Of a DNA stretch of 63,121 nucleotides, positions 15,465 through 23,938 are shown piece by piece. Position numbers and translations under genes: made by a program. Source of the stretch: an uncultured Collinsella sp. (GTDB taxonomy: Bacteria; Actinomycetota; Coriobacteriia; Coriobacteriales; Coriobacteriaceae); NCBI GenBank assembly GCA_934655755.1, contig CAKUHA010000007.1, positions 1-63,121 on the forward strand, read 5' to 3'. Position 1 is the stretch's first letter; every line of letters begins with the position of its first letter. The notes under the pieces are model-generated. The model saw only the letters and a program-made list of their open reading frames with translations. It was not told the origin of the DNA and ran no database searches.

Positions 15465-16907
15465 CTATTGCATGAATCTCGAAAGAAGCCCATTTAGAAG
15501 CATGCGAGTCGACGGGAAGACCTCGCAACACAGGGCGTAAACAACAACGCAGGCGATAATCCCCACGATGGTCGGGGCGCCGAAGCTAGCAAGTGCCCAG
15601 CCGGCGACGACCATCATGCCAGAGCAAACGAAAATCGGGAGTAGACGGGCAATCATTTTGCCAACAGGGAACTTGAGAAAGGCTTTGAGGATAAACATAT
15701 CGATGCCGATAGCCACAAGGCGCAACATCGAGCTATACAGGGCAAAGGACTCGAAATCAAGCGTCGCCGCATAGTACGTGACAGGCGCCATGATCATAAG
15801 ATAAACGACCTGGGAGGCAAAGGATAACTTAGGCTTACCCTTCGCCCTGAAGACCTCGCTCGCATAGTAGCCGATCGGAATCACGACGGCACTGCTTAGA
15901 GCCCACAAACCGAACATAAGGGATCCTTCGGACCACTGCGGGCCAAGTACAAGCACGGTCACGAAGTCGCGGTAGAGGAAAATCCCGAATCCGAGCGGCA
16001 CAACGAACAGGGCAACCTTCTCCTGCATACGGAAGAAGGCAGACTGGAACGATTCTTCGTTCCCCTGCCTTCGGGAAAGCTCGGCAAAAAGTACGGGAGT
16101 CGTTGCACTCGTGATAATTCCCATGCCAGTGTTGACCATGGAAATCGACGTTTTATAAAGACCGATGTAATACGAGGACAATAGTGAACCGACGATAAGC
16201 GTGCCCATCCAGGAGGTAAGCCAGATGGAGGACTGCTCGAGAAGCGTCCATGCGCTGAACGAGATCATCTTCCTCAGCTCGGCGAGGGAATAGAAAAGCG
16301 ACGGCTTCCAATCGGACTTGATGGTTAGGACAAGCGCATTCACGAGGTTGCCGATGATAGTCCCAATCACAAGCGACCAGAAATCGAAGCCCAGAAGCGC
16401 CAAAGGGATAGTGACGACAAGGGGGACGAGAGCCACAGCGACACGTACGACGAAAAGCTCTTTGAAGGCGAACCTTCTGTGGAATATAGCCAGCTGGATG
16501 CTGCTCAGCGCGGTAAGAGGCAGAGAAGCACAGGCGACAGTGAGCACAATCCCGAGCCCGTCGTTGCCAACGAGAGCGGCGAGCGGTTCGCTGAAGACCC
16601 CGACGAGGAGCCATAACGCGAGCGAGACAAACAGGTTCGTCATGAAAGCAACGTTGGCGCTGCGATAAAGATGGGGCTCGTCCTCGAACTCATGCTGAAT
16701 GAGGTATTTCTGGAAACCAGCATCGGAGAGCATGTCGGCGAAGCTGGTCACCATCGTGACAGTCGCGACGACTCCGAAAGCCTCCGGCGCCAAGATATGC
16801 GCGAGGGCGATTTGGGTGAGCGGTGATATGAGCTTAACGACCACCTCGGTCACAAGAGACCATTTAGCGGCCGAAGAAGCTTTTTTACTTAATTCGTCAG
16901 CCATCAT
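15465..16907 (-). CDS. Polysaccharide flippase (Wzx/MOP family)
   Basis: The 480-residue protein is hydrophobic throughout, with about 12-14 predicted membrane segments. It starts with the family-like ASSAAKWSLVTEVVVKL and ALAHILAPEAFG. It belongs to the lipopolysaccharide biosynthesis/oligosaccharide flippase family (WzxC-like) that moves undecaprenyl-linked repeat units across the membrane. The tandem ATGATG start follows AAGG. It lies within the exopolysaccharide operon, upstream of the phase-variable acetyltransferase and downstream of the TupA-like genes. Confidence 0.88.
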   Translation of the reverse strand: MMADELSKKASSAAKWSLVTEVVVKLISPLTQIALAHILAPEAFGVVATVTMVTSFADMLSDAGFQKYLIQHEFEDEPHLYRSANVAFMTNLFVSLALWLLVGVFSEPLAALVGNDGLGIVLTVACASLPLTALSSIQLAIFHRRFAFKELFVVRVAVALVPLVVTIPLALLGFDFWSLVIGTIIGNLVNALVLTIKSDWKPSLFYSLAELRKMISFSAWTLLEQSSIWLTSWMGTLIVGSLLSSYYIGLYKTSISMVNTGMGIITSATTPVLFAELSRRQGNEESFQSAFFRMQEKVALFVVPLGFGIFLYRDFVTVLVLGPQWSEGSLMFGLWALSSAVVIPIGYYASEVFRAKGKPKLSFASQVVYLMIMAPVTYYAATLDFESFALYSSMLRLVAIGIDMFILKAFLKFPVGKMIARLLPIFVCSGMMVVAGWALASFGAPTIVGIIACVVVYALCCEVFPSTRMLLNGLLSRFMQ

Positions 16908-16914
16908 CCTTCAA

Positions 16915-17385
16915 TCATTTATTACCATAAGCCAAGTCAAGGTCAATATAAGAACCAAGCAGAGAGTCGGTGTCGTCATCGATGACACCAAAACCGCCAT
17001 CGCTGAAAAGCGTAAGCTCGCCGAAAAGGAGCTTATCCCCCGCCAAGTACCAATCAGCACGCATCTCTGGGAACCCCTCGGTAAGAACTGAACTGCAATA
17101 AATCATCTCCTGAAGTCTAGAGGGGGCAGTAATCATATCTTTAGACTTGGGGATGTCATCCCATTCGAGATCAGGCAAGGAATCCCAGCTAGGAGTGAAA
17201 TAATCGCACGTATGGTTGGAAAAACGTCCGCGATGAACTTCGATGAGCTTTGGAACGCCATTAAAACAGCTGACTTTGTAGTCTGCGGGGCAACTCTCAG
17301 TGACAGGCCTCGCATGCGCCCAGAGCGCCCAGGAATCATTCACAAGGAGCCATCCCCCCCCCGAATTTTCTCCAGATCGATCCAA
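16915..17385 (-). pseudogene. C-terminal half of a second TupA-like ATP-grasp protein
   Basis: The frame contains ADYKVSCFNGVPKLIEV, then MRADWYLAGDKLLFGELT and a final GSYIDLDLAY. These match the C-terminal ATP-grasp half of TupA-like enzymes and align with the end of the preceding gene. The N-terminal half is missing. The frame overlaps the end of the upstream TupA gene and passes through its G9 tract. With ten (or seven) Gs the upstream TupA would read directly into this half, making a 450-residue fusion. It may be a relic left by deletion, or a phase-variable extension. An independent start (ATG 17385) has no clear binding site. Confidence 0.65.
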
Positions 17386-18266
17386 TCGCCAAACTTCCTA
17401 TCCCATCCGCTCGGCTCGAAATGCTCGAAGCCGGAATTAGGGTAGAACGTCATCTCGCCGAAGTAGAGATTCCCGGCCGACTCGTAGAAGTCGACGCGTA
17501 CGAAGGAGAATCCCTCGCCCAGGCGGTCGGCCATGGCCTTCATCTGCTCGAAGGCGGCGGGTCTCCCAAGCTCCGTCCGCATCGGGTGGCCGCCCTCGGA
17601 AATGGGCAGCGCATGCCACTCTTCGTCGAAGAATGTCTTGCTGAGTACGCCGTCGGTGAAGCGATCGGTCATCGCAAGCGTGACCAGCCTGCCGTTGGAG
17701 AAGCGGAAGAGCTTGTAGTCGTACAGGTCGCTCTTCCCCTCGTCGGGGTCGAGATACTCCTCCGCGAACACGCAGGGCCTCACGTCCTTATATGGCCATT
17801 CACGGGTGCGCCAGAAGTAATTGGTCTTAAGGTGCTTAGACAGCTTTCTCTTTGCCGCATCGAGGTCAAATGTGTTACGGTCTCGACATATTGCGACTCC
17901 GCCGCAATCATGATTTGTTTTCAGAACGAATCTCTCAGGAAGCCTTGAGATATCGATATCCTCAACGTTCTCCCACATTGCGTATGTCCTTGTAACGTGC
18001 TCCTCGCCGATACGATCAGCGACCCAAGGCTTCACTCGATACTTGTCCACAAGAGTGTTATATAGAGGGTTCTTATCGTGTAATTTAAGCCACTGAAGCT
18101 TTTCGTTGAACGTCTTTGGGTTATTAAGATCGAGCTTTTCACCAACCGTCCCCCTAAACATTGCCTTCAGATGAGGCTCATCGGGGACCCAATTGGTAAG
18201 CCCATATCCTGCAGCAAAAACGTATGCTATCCAGGGATTATCAATAAACTTTGAAAGCTTGTTCAT
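17340..18266 (-). CDS. TupA-like ATP-grasp protein of the exopolysaccharide operon
   Basis: The 308-residue protein has FVLKTNHDCGG (ATP-grasp phosphate/adenine region), EEYLD, LYDYKLFRFSNG and FVRVDFYES followed by FGEMTFYP, all characteristic of the TupA-like ATP-grasp family seen in polysaccharide loci. It probably attaches an amino acid or a similar group to a sugar; the real substrate is unknown. The last codons are IRGGDGSL, written through the G9 tract at 17354-17362, so the C-terminus depends on tract length. It sits directly after the EpsG-like polymerase gene. Confidence 0.8.
   Translation of the reverse strand: MNKLSKFIDNPWIAYVFAAGYGLTNWVPDEPHLKAMFRGTVGEKLDLNNPKTFNEKLQWLKLHDKNPLYNTLVDKYRVKPWVADRIGEEHVTRTYAMWENVEDIDISRLPERFVLKTNHDCGGVAICRDRNTFDLDAAKRKLSKHLKTNYFWRTREWPYKDVRPCVFAEEYLDPDEGKSDLYDYKLFRFSNGRLVTLAMTDRFTDGVLSKTFFDEEWHALPISEGGHPMRTELGRPAAFEQMKAMADRLGEGFSFVRVDFYESAGNLYFGEMTFYPNSGFEHFEPSGWDRKFGDWIDLEKIRGGDGSL
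17354..17362 (-). repeat. G9 homopolymer tract at the end of the TupA-like gene
   Basis: Nine G on the coding strand, five codons before the stop of the TupA-like gene. Nine gives a short tail (GDGSL). Eight gives another short tail (MAPCE). Ten opens the downstream TupA C-terminal half in frame. Confidence 0.8.
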
Positions 18267-18291
18267 TTAAAACTCCAAAAACAGTGGAACC

Positions 18292-19380
18292 CTAAATCAA
18301 AGTTGCCATGCTGTTGGCAAACAAAGCGATGGAGATAGGTGCGACAAAATAAAAGCTCAACACTCGTCCATGTCTTCCGAAGCAATGCATCATTAAATAT
18401 GGAATCAGAATTGTTAAAAAGATAGTGTAGTAGGACAGAATTCGTCCCATAATACCAAGAGAATAAGAGGCGCCCTGAAGACATAAGGCAACCCCAAGGG
18501 CAAAAATAGAGAGTCTAATAATATCGGGGCATTTCTCAAATTCCGATTTATCGCGGAGGGCATAGAGCACAACAAAAGCGATGAATAAAAGAAGGAGGAG
18601 CATCGTATAACTTCCGCCCTCAACGTCGTATTTGGAACCAATATAGCCTGCATACTGCGGCAGAACCTTAACTGCAATCAACGCGATGACACGGCCGAAA
18701 ATCAGGCAGGCAATAGAAGCGGGAATGGCGATCTTCAAGAACGTAATCGCGTCGAAACGCTTGTAGAACCAGAGCAAAGCGAAGCAGATCGCTGAGGAAT
18801 GAAACGTCATGGAAACGCCGATAGCAATCGCAAAGGGTAAAGGCTTGTTCGAATCAATCCATCTCGTCGCAAATAGACAAATCGAAAGTGCAATCATTTG
18901 CCTAAAGATGCCGAGGCTATATGCAAACAGGCTTAGTGCGCAGTAAATAAGAAAACTGACGAAAGGCGAGTCGCTGTACCGACCGAAGAACTCCATGAGC
19001 AGCGGGTATATGAGAACCGCGATCAAGAAGAAGAAGACGTGGTCAGACATATAGAAATGCGCGCAAATCTTAGTGAGTAGGAAATAGCCGGGCTCGTAGT
19101 CATAGGGATACACAAGCTTAGCCGTCAGTACGTCGCTCCAAGGAATCCCGGCATAGTAGTGGAGTGAGCCCAGGTAGTTCCCGGTATCAGCGCCAACAGT
19201 CACGTCTCGCATTGAAACAAAGAATACCAGCGTCACGCAGAGGCACACAAGATAAGGCGTCCACGCCTGCTCTCGCTCAGCAGCCGAAATCGCATTCAAT
19301 TTGCCTTTTTGCTCAGATACGCCTCGAATGATGAGCGCGACGATGCCCGCAATGGCAACGAATATCAAGTAAGGAGCCAT
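18292..19380 (-). CDS. EpsG/Wzy-like polysaccharide polymerase
   Basis: The 362-residue polytopic membrane protein has about ten hydrophobic segments. The conserved early motif MRDVTVGADTGNYL fits the EpsG family of oligosaccharide polymerases. It would link repeat units on the outer face of the membrane after flipping. Its ATG directly abuts the stop of the preceding glycosyltransferase gene. It is the only polymerase candidate in the operon. Confidence 0.8.
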   Translation of the reverse strand: MAPYLIFVAIAGIVALIIRGVSEQKGKLNAISAAEREQAWTPYLVCLCVTLVFFVSMRDVTVGADTGNYLGSLHYYAGIPWSDVLTAKLVYPYDYEPGYFLLTKICAHFYMSDHVFFFLIAVLIYPLLMEFFGRYSDSPFVSFLIYCALSLFAYSLGIFRQMIALSICLFATRWIDSNKPLPFAIAIGVSMTFHSSAICFALLWFYKRFDAITFLKIAIPASIACLIFGRVIALIAVKVLPQYAGYIGSKYDVEGGSYTMLLLLLFIAFVVLYALRDKSEFEKCPDIIRLSIFALGVALCLQGASYSLGIMGRILSYYTIFLTILIPYLMMHCFGRHGRVLSFYFVAPISIALFANSMATLI

Positions 19381-20520
19381 CTAACTAAGCTCCGATTTCA
19401 TCACAGCAGTCCCGTAGACCAGCCCAACAAACTTCTTAGCTTCGCTTGAGACGTCGTACCCCGCCGCAGCCATGGATTTCCTCGCATCGGGCCGCTCTAC
19501 CCCAGCGGCAGACTCCAAAGCCTTCGCCCAAGCTTCCGCATTGTCTATAGGTAAAAACTCTACCAGACCTGTTACATCGGCCTGTTTCGTCACAGTGTCC
19601 GATACCACGCAGGTGAGCCCAGCCGCCTGAGCTTCAATCACCACGTTGGGCATACCCTCGTAAAACGACGGCAGCGCCAGCACGTCGAACGCCGACAACA
19701 GCGCTGGCACATCCGAGCGCACGCCAGTGAATACGACGCTCGGCAACACGCCCAGCGCATCAGACTTTTCGCGCACCTTATCCTCAAGCTCGCCCTTACC
19801 CACAAGCACGAGTCTTGCGTCAGGTCTAATATTCAAAAGTTTGGCAAAAGCCTCTATTAGAAAGTCGTGGTTCTTCTGCGGAGCAAAGCGGCCCACGTGC
19901 CCCACAACCAACGCGTCGGAGTCGATGCCGAGCTCGGCGCGTATGGCTAAGCGCCTCTCTGCCGAGAAGGCATAAGCGTCCAGGTCGAGTGCGTTGCGCA
20001 GGTAATGAATCTCGCCGTTCCTAACGGCCTTGGGTCCGAACGTATACTCGGCTGCCAGGTCCGACGGTGCAATCTTCACGTCCGCGACCGACGTCAGCGG
20101 ACGACGAAGGGCCTTCTGCAAAAGCATGCCAAGACTGCCTTTGCCATCACTTGCATTGCTGGAACGCATTGAGAGCTTGCGAGCTCCTGCTTTCTTTGCG
20201 ATCCACAAGTCAAAGGCAGAAAATGCGTCAGATCCAATTCTTAAAACGGAAGGGCAACCATCTTCGCGTACGACGTCGAAAAGCTCATGTCGATAGGCCG
20301 AGAAATCTTTCGTTTTACGAGTGATACGAAAGACCCTTCCTCCAAGACGGTCGATTTCGTCTTCGTAATAACCCCTTTTATCGCCGGAAACAACAAAATC
20401 CATTTGATAGCGTGTTCGATCAAGCTGACGATACATTTTCATGAGGAACGTCTCGGCTCCACCCGCGTCCATGTTCGACACGATGCAAAGCACTCGCTGA
20501 GGGTTATTGGTTGTGTGCAT
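19381..20520 (-). CDS. Family 4 (GT-B) glycosyltransferase, EpsF-like
   Basis: I choose ATG 20520, giving 379 residues; a few upstream codons are open. The N-terminus VLCIVSNMDAGGAETFLMK and the nucleotide-binding FYEGMPNVVIEAQAAGL are the classic GT4 donor-site elements, with E-x7-E present. It is cytoplasmic and would add one sugar to the lipid-linked repeat unit. It overlaps the previous glycosyltransferase gene by 17 nt. The donor cannot be told from sequence. Confidence 0.85.
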   Translation of the reverse strand: MHTTNNPQRVLCIVSNMDAGGAETFLMKMYRQLDRTRYQMDFVVSGDKRGYYEDEIDRLGGRVFRITRKTKDFSAYRHELFDVVREDGCPSVLRIGSDAFSAFDLWIAKKAGARKLSMRSSNASDGKGSLGMLLQKALRRPLTSVADVKIAPSDLAAEYTFGPKAVRNGEIHYLRNALDLDAYAFSAERRLAIRAELGIDSDALVVGHVGRFAPQKNHDFLIEAFAKLLNIRPDARLVLVGKGELEDKVREKSDALGVLPSVVFTGVRSDVPALLSAFDVLALPSFYEGMPNVVIEAQAAGLTCVVSDTVTKQADVTGLVEFLPIDNAEAWAKALESAAGVERPDARKSMAAAGYDVSSEAKKFVGLVYGTAVMKSELS

Positions 20521-21586
20521 TGAAACCGCTTTCAACAAGATGCTTGAATTCCCTCAAACCAGCTTCATACGAGTAATCACGCCCCTTGCGAAGGCAAGGC
20601 TCTTTCATTGCAAGTAATTGTTTGGGCAATTCAGGATTAAGAAGTACATCCAACAGCGCATCGCGATTATAGAATTCATACGTCACGCCCGTTTCACCTT
20701 CCTCGACCATCTCTGCATAACTTGGCCAGCGTGAGGCAATCACGGGGATACCAGCACAGTAGGCGTCGACTACGGTGCCCGGGACGCCTTCTCCCGGGTA
20801 CCTCGTCGGAAAGGCCAGGACGAGGTACCCGTTGAGAACAGATGTGCTCTCCCCTGCGGGCGCAACACCCTTGTAGGCGACTTCGGAAGCATCGCAGCCG
20901 GCCATCAGCACATCGAAGTGCTCCTTATATTCAGGCAGAACGTTTCCGTAGATATCGAGCTTAAAAGCGCGGCAACCAAGACGGCTGTTTGCCTCGCGGA
21001 CGGCCCATACAATGTCGTCAATACCCTTTTCCTCGTAGATACGGGAGAAAACTGCTAAAGGCCATGGCTCACCAGATGGCTGCTCGAGCTCAAAGGACTC
21101 TAGCAACGGCAGACGTTTGTAGTTGTATGCGACGAGCACGTTGTCGAAGCCTTGCTCCAAGAGTAAGGACCGAACCCGATTGGATTCGACGAGTATCGCA
21201 TCGAAGGACCTAAGCTTTTTCGCCAGGCGCGGTTGATCCGCGATGAACTCAGCGAGCCACCCGCCGATGACTGAGTACACGGCTTTGCATCCATATCGTT
21301 TCCGTAGGAACACGAGCAACGGGGCGAAGACCTTCACCCCGTTGTGCGCCGGGAGCATAACAAGGGCGTCCGAGAACTTCGCAAGTTCGATACATTTGTG
21401 CAGTAGGGCAGCCGGATGCTTCTGCCATCCACGTGTATCGACAAAGCGGACATTCTCATTCCCGCAGACATCGCGTAGCAGTTCACGGACTGTACGGGTC
21501 TTCACGACCTGGCCATCCGCCATATCAAGCCCCTCGGCAAAATGACCGATGACGCCCACCGTCTTTATCTGTTTATCTCTTCCCAT
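20504..21586 (-). CDS. Family 4-like glycosyltransferase
   Basis: I choose ATG 21586, with AAGG upstream, giving 360 residues. It starts KTVGVIGHFAEG with DGQVVKTRTV, and the C-terminal half has FSRIYEEKGIDDIV and PGEGVPGTVVDAYCAGIPV, the donor-binding loop of GT-B enzymes. It overlaps neither the promoter nor a terminator, so it belongs to the exopolysaccharide transcript. Donor and acceptor are unknown. Confidence 0.82.
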   Translation of the reverse strand: MGRDKQIKTVGVIGHFAEGLDMADGQVVKTRTVRELLRDVCGNENVRFVDTRGWQKHPAALLHKCIELAKFSDALVMLPAHNGVKVFAPLLVFLRKRYGCKAVYSVIGGWLAEFIADQPRLAKKLRSFDAILVESNRVRSLLLEQGFDNVLVAYNYKRLPLLESFELEQPSGEPWPLAVFSRIYEEKGIDDIVWAVREANSRLGCRAFKLDIYGNVLPEYKEHFDVLMAGCDASEVAYKGVAPAGESTSVLNGYLVLAFPTRYPGEGVPGTVVDAYCAGIPVIASRWPSYAEMVEEGETGVTYEFYNRDALLDVLLNPELPKQLLAMKEPCLRKGRDYSYEAGLREFKHLVESGFNAHNQ

Positions 21587-21611
21587 ATATAGAAAGCCTT
21601 GCCTCGCATGT

Positions 21612-22403
21612 TTAGCCACAGTTGTTGGCGTACTTTAGCTTCTTGTATGCACCGAAAGCCAGATTAATGAATGTCTTCCAGGCCGCGAGCGGGACCGACA
21701 TCCCCTCCCCTTCGCGCCAGAGCACGTAGAGATGAGCAACCTGGCCCTTAAATCCAACCCCATGCGAAACGGATGACGTTCTCACCCGATATCGCCCGAG
21801 TACCTCGGGCAGCAGCAGACAGTCGGCCTTGTCGGCTGCCTTCAGCCACATGGCGTAGTCGTTGTGTTTCTTCAAATCCGCTATCTGTACCAAGCCAATC
21901 TTCTGCCTGTAGTACATCACGGTCAGGCAACCCGGCCAGCAGTAGCGACGCATGCCGGCGCGCGTTATGCGCTTCGGACCCGAGTAGCGACGCCCCAAGG
22001 GACTACCGTTCTCGTCCACTGTCTCATACTCCGTGTACGAGAAGCTGCAGCCGTTATTGCGCATGAAAGCGAGCTGTCTCTCCAGCTTCTCCGGGTCCCA
22101 GAGGTCATCGCTGTCCAGGAAGGCAACCCAGTCGCCCTTTGCCTCACGAAGCGCACGGTTGCGTGAGCATGCTGCGCCCGAGTTGCGTTCGTTCGAGAAA
22201 ACGTGGATGCGCCGGTCTTCCTTGGCCATGGCCTCGACGACTGCGACGGTGCCATCCGCAGAGCAGTCGTCGACGACTAGCAGCTCCCAATCGCCATATG
22301 TCTGCGACTGAACGCTCTTTATGCTCTCCGCGATGAAGCGTTCTGAGTTATACGATGGCATCACGATAGACACTAGGCCGTAATCCATGGCATTCTCGCT
22401 CAC
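21612..22403 (-). CDS. Family 2 (GT-A) glycosyltransferase
   Basis: The start is either GTG 22403, overlapping the upstream stop as TAGTG with AGGGGG before it, or ATG 22388. The longer frame to 22559 only shadows the upstream gene. The protein (about 263 residues) has VSIVMPSYNSERFI, VVDDCSADGT and the metal-binding FLDSDDLW, a complete GT2 core. It is a cytoplasmic enzyme of repeat-unit assembly. Donor sugar is unknown. Confidence 0.87.
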   Translation of the reverse strand: MSENAMDYGLVSIVMPSYNSERFIAESIKSVQSQTYGDWELLVVDDCSADGTVAVVEAMAKEDRRIHVFSNERNSGAACSRNRALREAKGDWVAFLDSDDLWDPEKLERQLAFMRNNGCSFSYTEYETVDENGSPLGRRYSGPKRITRAGMRRYCWPGCLTVMYYRQKIGLVQIADLKKHNDYAMWLKAADKADCLLLPEVLGRYRVRTSSVSHGVGFKGQVAHLYVLWREGEGMSVPLAAWKTFINLAFGAYKKLKYANNCG

Positions 22404-23231
22404 TACGCAGTACACCCCCTCGCTATGGCGTCCATCAGAAGCACGCCCCACACCTGTCGTTGCAACGCGGATCCCTCTCGCGTGATGTATCTGCGAAACG
22501 GCCTCAAACAAGCCACGATCAAGTTCACTGGGAAGCGAAATCGTAGATTCAACGTGCAATACGCCTTGCGGAACCCGAAGTACTTCTCCAGGTAGTCCTG
22601 GAAGGCCGTCTGATGCAGCACGCTGCGCTCGCCGTCACATATGTAGAAATCGCTTTTCAGACGCTCCGCGTAGTGGTCGACGACACCTTTCACCAGGGCA
22701 GCGTTCACCTCGAGCTGCTCTTGAGCAGGGTCGGCCTTCATGCTCGTGAAGTCGGCGTAGCTGCCGTGGTCGTTTACCAGCGCCCATGCGGCCATGGGGC
22801 CGCCGCACTTGGGAAACGCCCCGAACACAGTGCCAGTCCAGTCCTCGGCCCTGTGCCTCCAGGTTTCGGCGTCATCAGGCGCATTCGCGCCCTGGTAAGT
22901 CGCGACGGCCGCCACGGCCACGTCCGCGATCTGCAAGGAAAACTCTTTGGGGTCTACCACGCGCACGTCAAAGTTCGACATGCCCTTTCTTACGACGTAA
23001 CGTCGCTTCGACTTCAGAGACGCCACGTCGAACGGCTGGTCCAGAATCTCGTACCACCAGCCAGTTTCACGCTCGCAGTCGAAGTCAGAGGTCCATCTAG
23101 CCATTAGAGGAACCCCCCCCCGCGCGATTAAACGAAACGTCAAACTTCCCGTTCGCAAACTCCACTGCCTCGTGCGGTGCGCAGTCAGGAAGAAGGGCAT
23201 GATTATAGACATGCCAGGTTGTGGGCGTCAT
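22403..23231 (-). CDS. GNAT/FemAB-like acyltransferase, out of frame at a G9 tract (putatively phase variable)
   Basis: The natural start is ATG 23231, overlapping the sugar-transferase stop as ATGA. It encodes MTPTTWHVYNHALLPDC and continues to NRAGG, where nine Gs (23113-23121) shift it to a TAG soon after. The downstream frame (MARWTSDFDCERETGWWY, then SKRRYVVRKG, then GPMAAWALVNDHG) is a long acyltransferase-like domain. Eight Gs would join both parts into 275 residues with the sensible junction NRAGGVPLMARW. The 269-residue open frame from 23212 is probably not a true start. The protein likely acylates an amino sugar, perhaps the product of the aminotransferase at 23931-25184. It appears OFF here. 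Confidence 0.75.
23113..23121 (-). repeat. G9 homopolymer tract in the acyltransferase gene
   Basis: Nine G on the coding strand, about 110 nt after the natural ATG at 23231. Length 8 or 11 restores one continuous frame; 9 separates the N-terminal 37 or so residues from the catalytic part. Confidence 0.8.
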
Positions 23232-23938
23232 CGCGCGGCCTCCAAAAGCATTTTCGCCTGCGCCTGCAGGTCGTCGTATTCCTCGCGTATCACACGCCCC
23301 TCAGCCAGCAGATAGTCGCCGTAGTCGGCGGCGGTAGCCATGCCGTCCTCGGTAATTCCTTCTTGTTTCACGAAGGCCTTAGCGATGGTCTTGAAGAAAA
23401 TGACAACATCACCTGCAAAGGTAATACGTTCGATGTACTTAAGGTCATAGGCGAGCTTGTCGTCCCAAGCGATGGCGTTGCGGCCGTTAACCTGCGCCAA
23501 GCCGGAAAGGCCCGGGCGCACCAGGTGGCGTTTGCGCTGCTTGGGTGTCATAAACACCATGTCACGCACCAGCTGCGGACGCGGCCCAATGATTGCCATC
23601 TCACCTCGCACAATGTTGAACACCTCTGGCAGCTCGTCCAGACTTGTCGCACGCAATGCCTTGCCAAACCTGGTCAAGCGCACCTCGTCGGACAAAAGAC
23701 TTCCGTTTTCATCGCGCTCGTCCGTCATGGTGCGAAACTTATACAGATTGAATATCTTCTCGTCCTTGCCCGGGCGCGGCTGCTTGAACAGCACGGGACT
23801 GCCAAGCTTCACGCGCACCAGAATTGCCACAATTGCCAATACCCACCAGAAGATGATGAGCAGAACAAGCGACAGTACGAGGTCTATCGCACGCTTGCCG
23901 TGACGCTGGTAGAAGGTCTCGTTGCCAGGCCTACTCAA
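23228..23938 (-). CDS. Initiating sugar-phosphate transferase (PglC/WcaJ-type)
   Basis: The 236-residue protein has an N-terminal membrane helix (IDLVLSLVLLIIFWWVLAI) and the bacterial sugar transferase core: LFKQPRPGKDEKIF, KFRTM, LDELPEVFNIVRGEM and GPRP. It transfers a sugar-1-phosphate, probably of a diamino- or acetamido-sugar, from UDP to undecaprenyl phosphate and so starts the repeat unit. It appears to begin with TTG and overlaps the aminotransferase stop by 8 nt. The downstream acyltransferase overlaps its stop by 4 nt. Confidence 0.9.
   Translation of the reverse strand: MSRPGNETFYQRHGKRAIDLVLSLVLLIIFWWVLAIVAILVRVKLGSPVLFKQPRPGKDEKIFNLYKFRTMTDERDENGSLLSDEVRLTRFGKALRATSLDELPEVFNIVRGEMAIIGPRPQLVRDMVFMTPKQRKRHLVRPGLSGLAQVNGRNAIAWDDKLAYDLKYIERITFAGDVVIFFKTIAKAFVKQEGITEDGMATAADYGDYLLAEGRVIREEYDDLQAQAKMLLEAAR

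Noticed and set aside
15206..15493. 95-residue frame through the G9 tract as a separate gene
   Set aside because: Beyond the tract it runs in the wrong frame over the acetyltransferase gene; only its first nine or so codons from ATG 15448 are likely real coding sequence.
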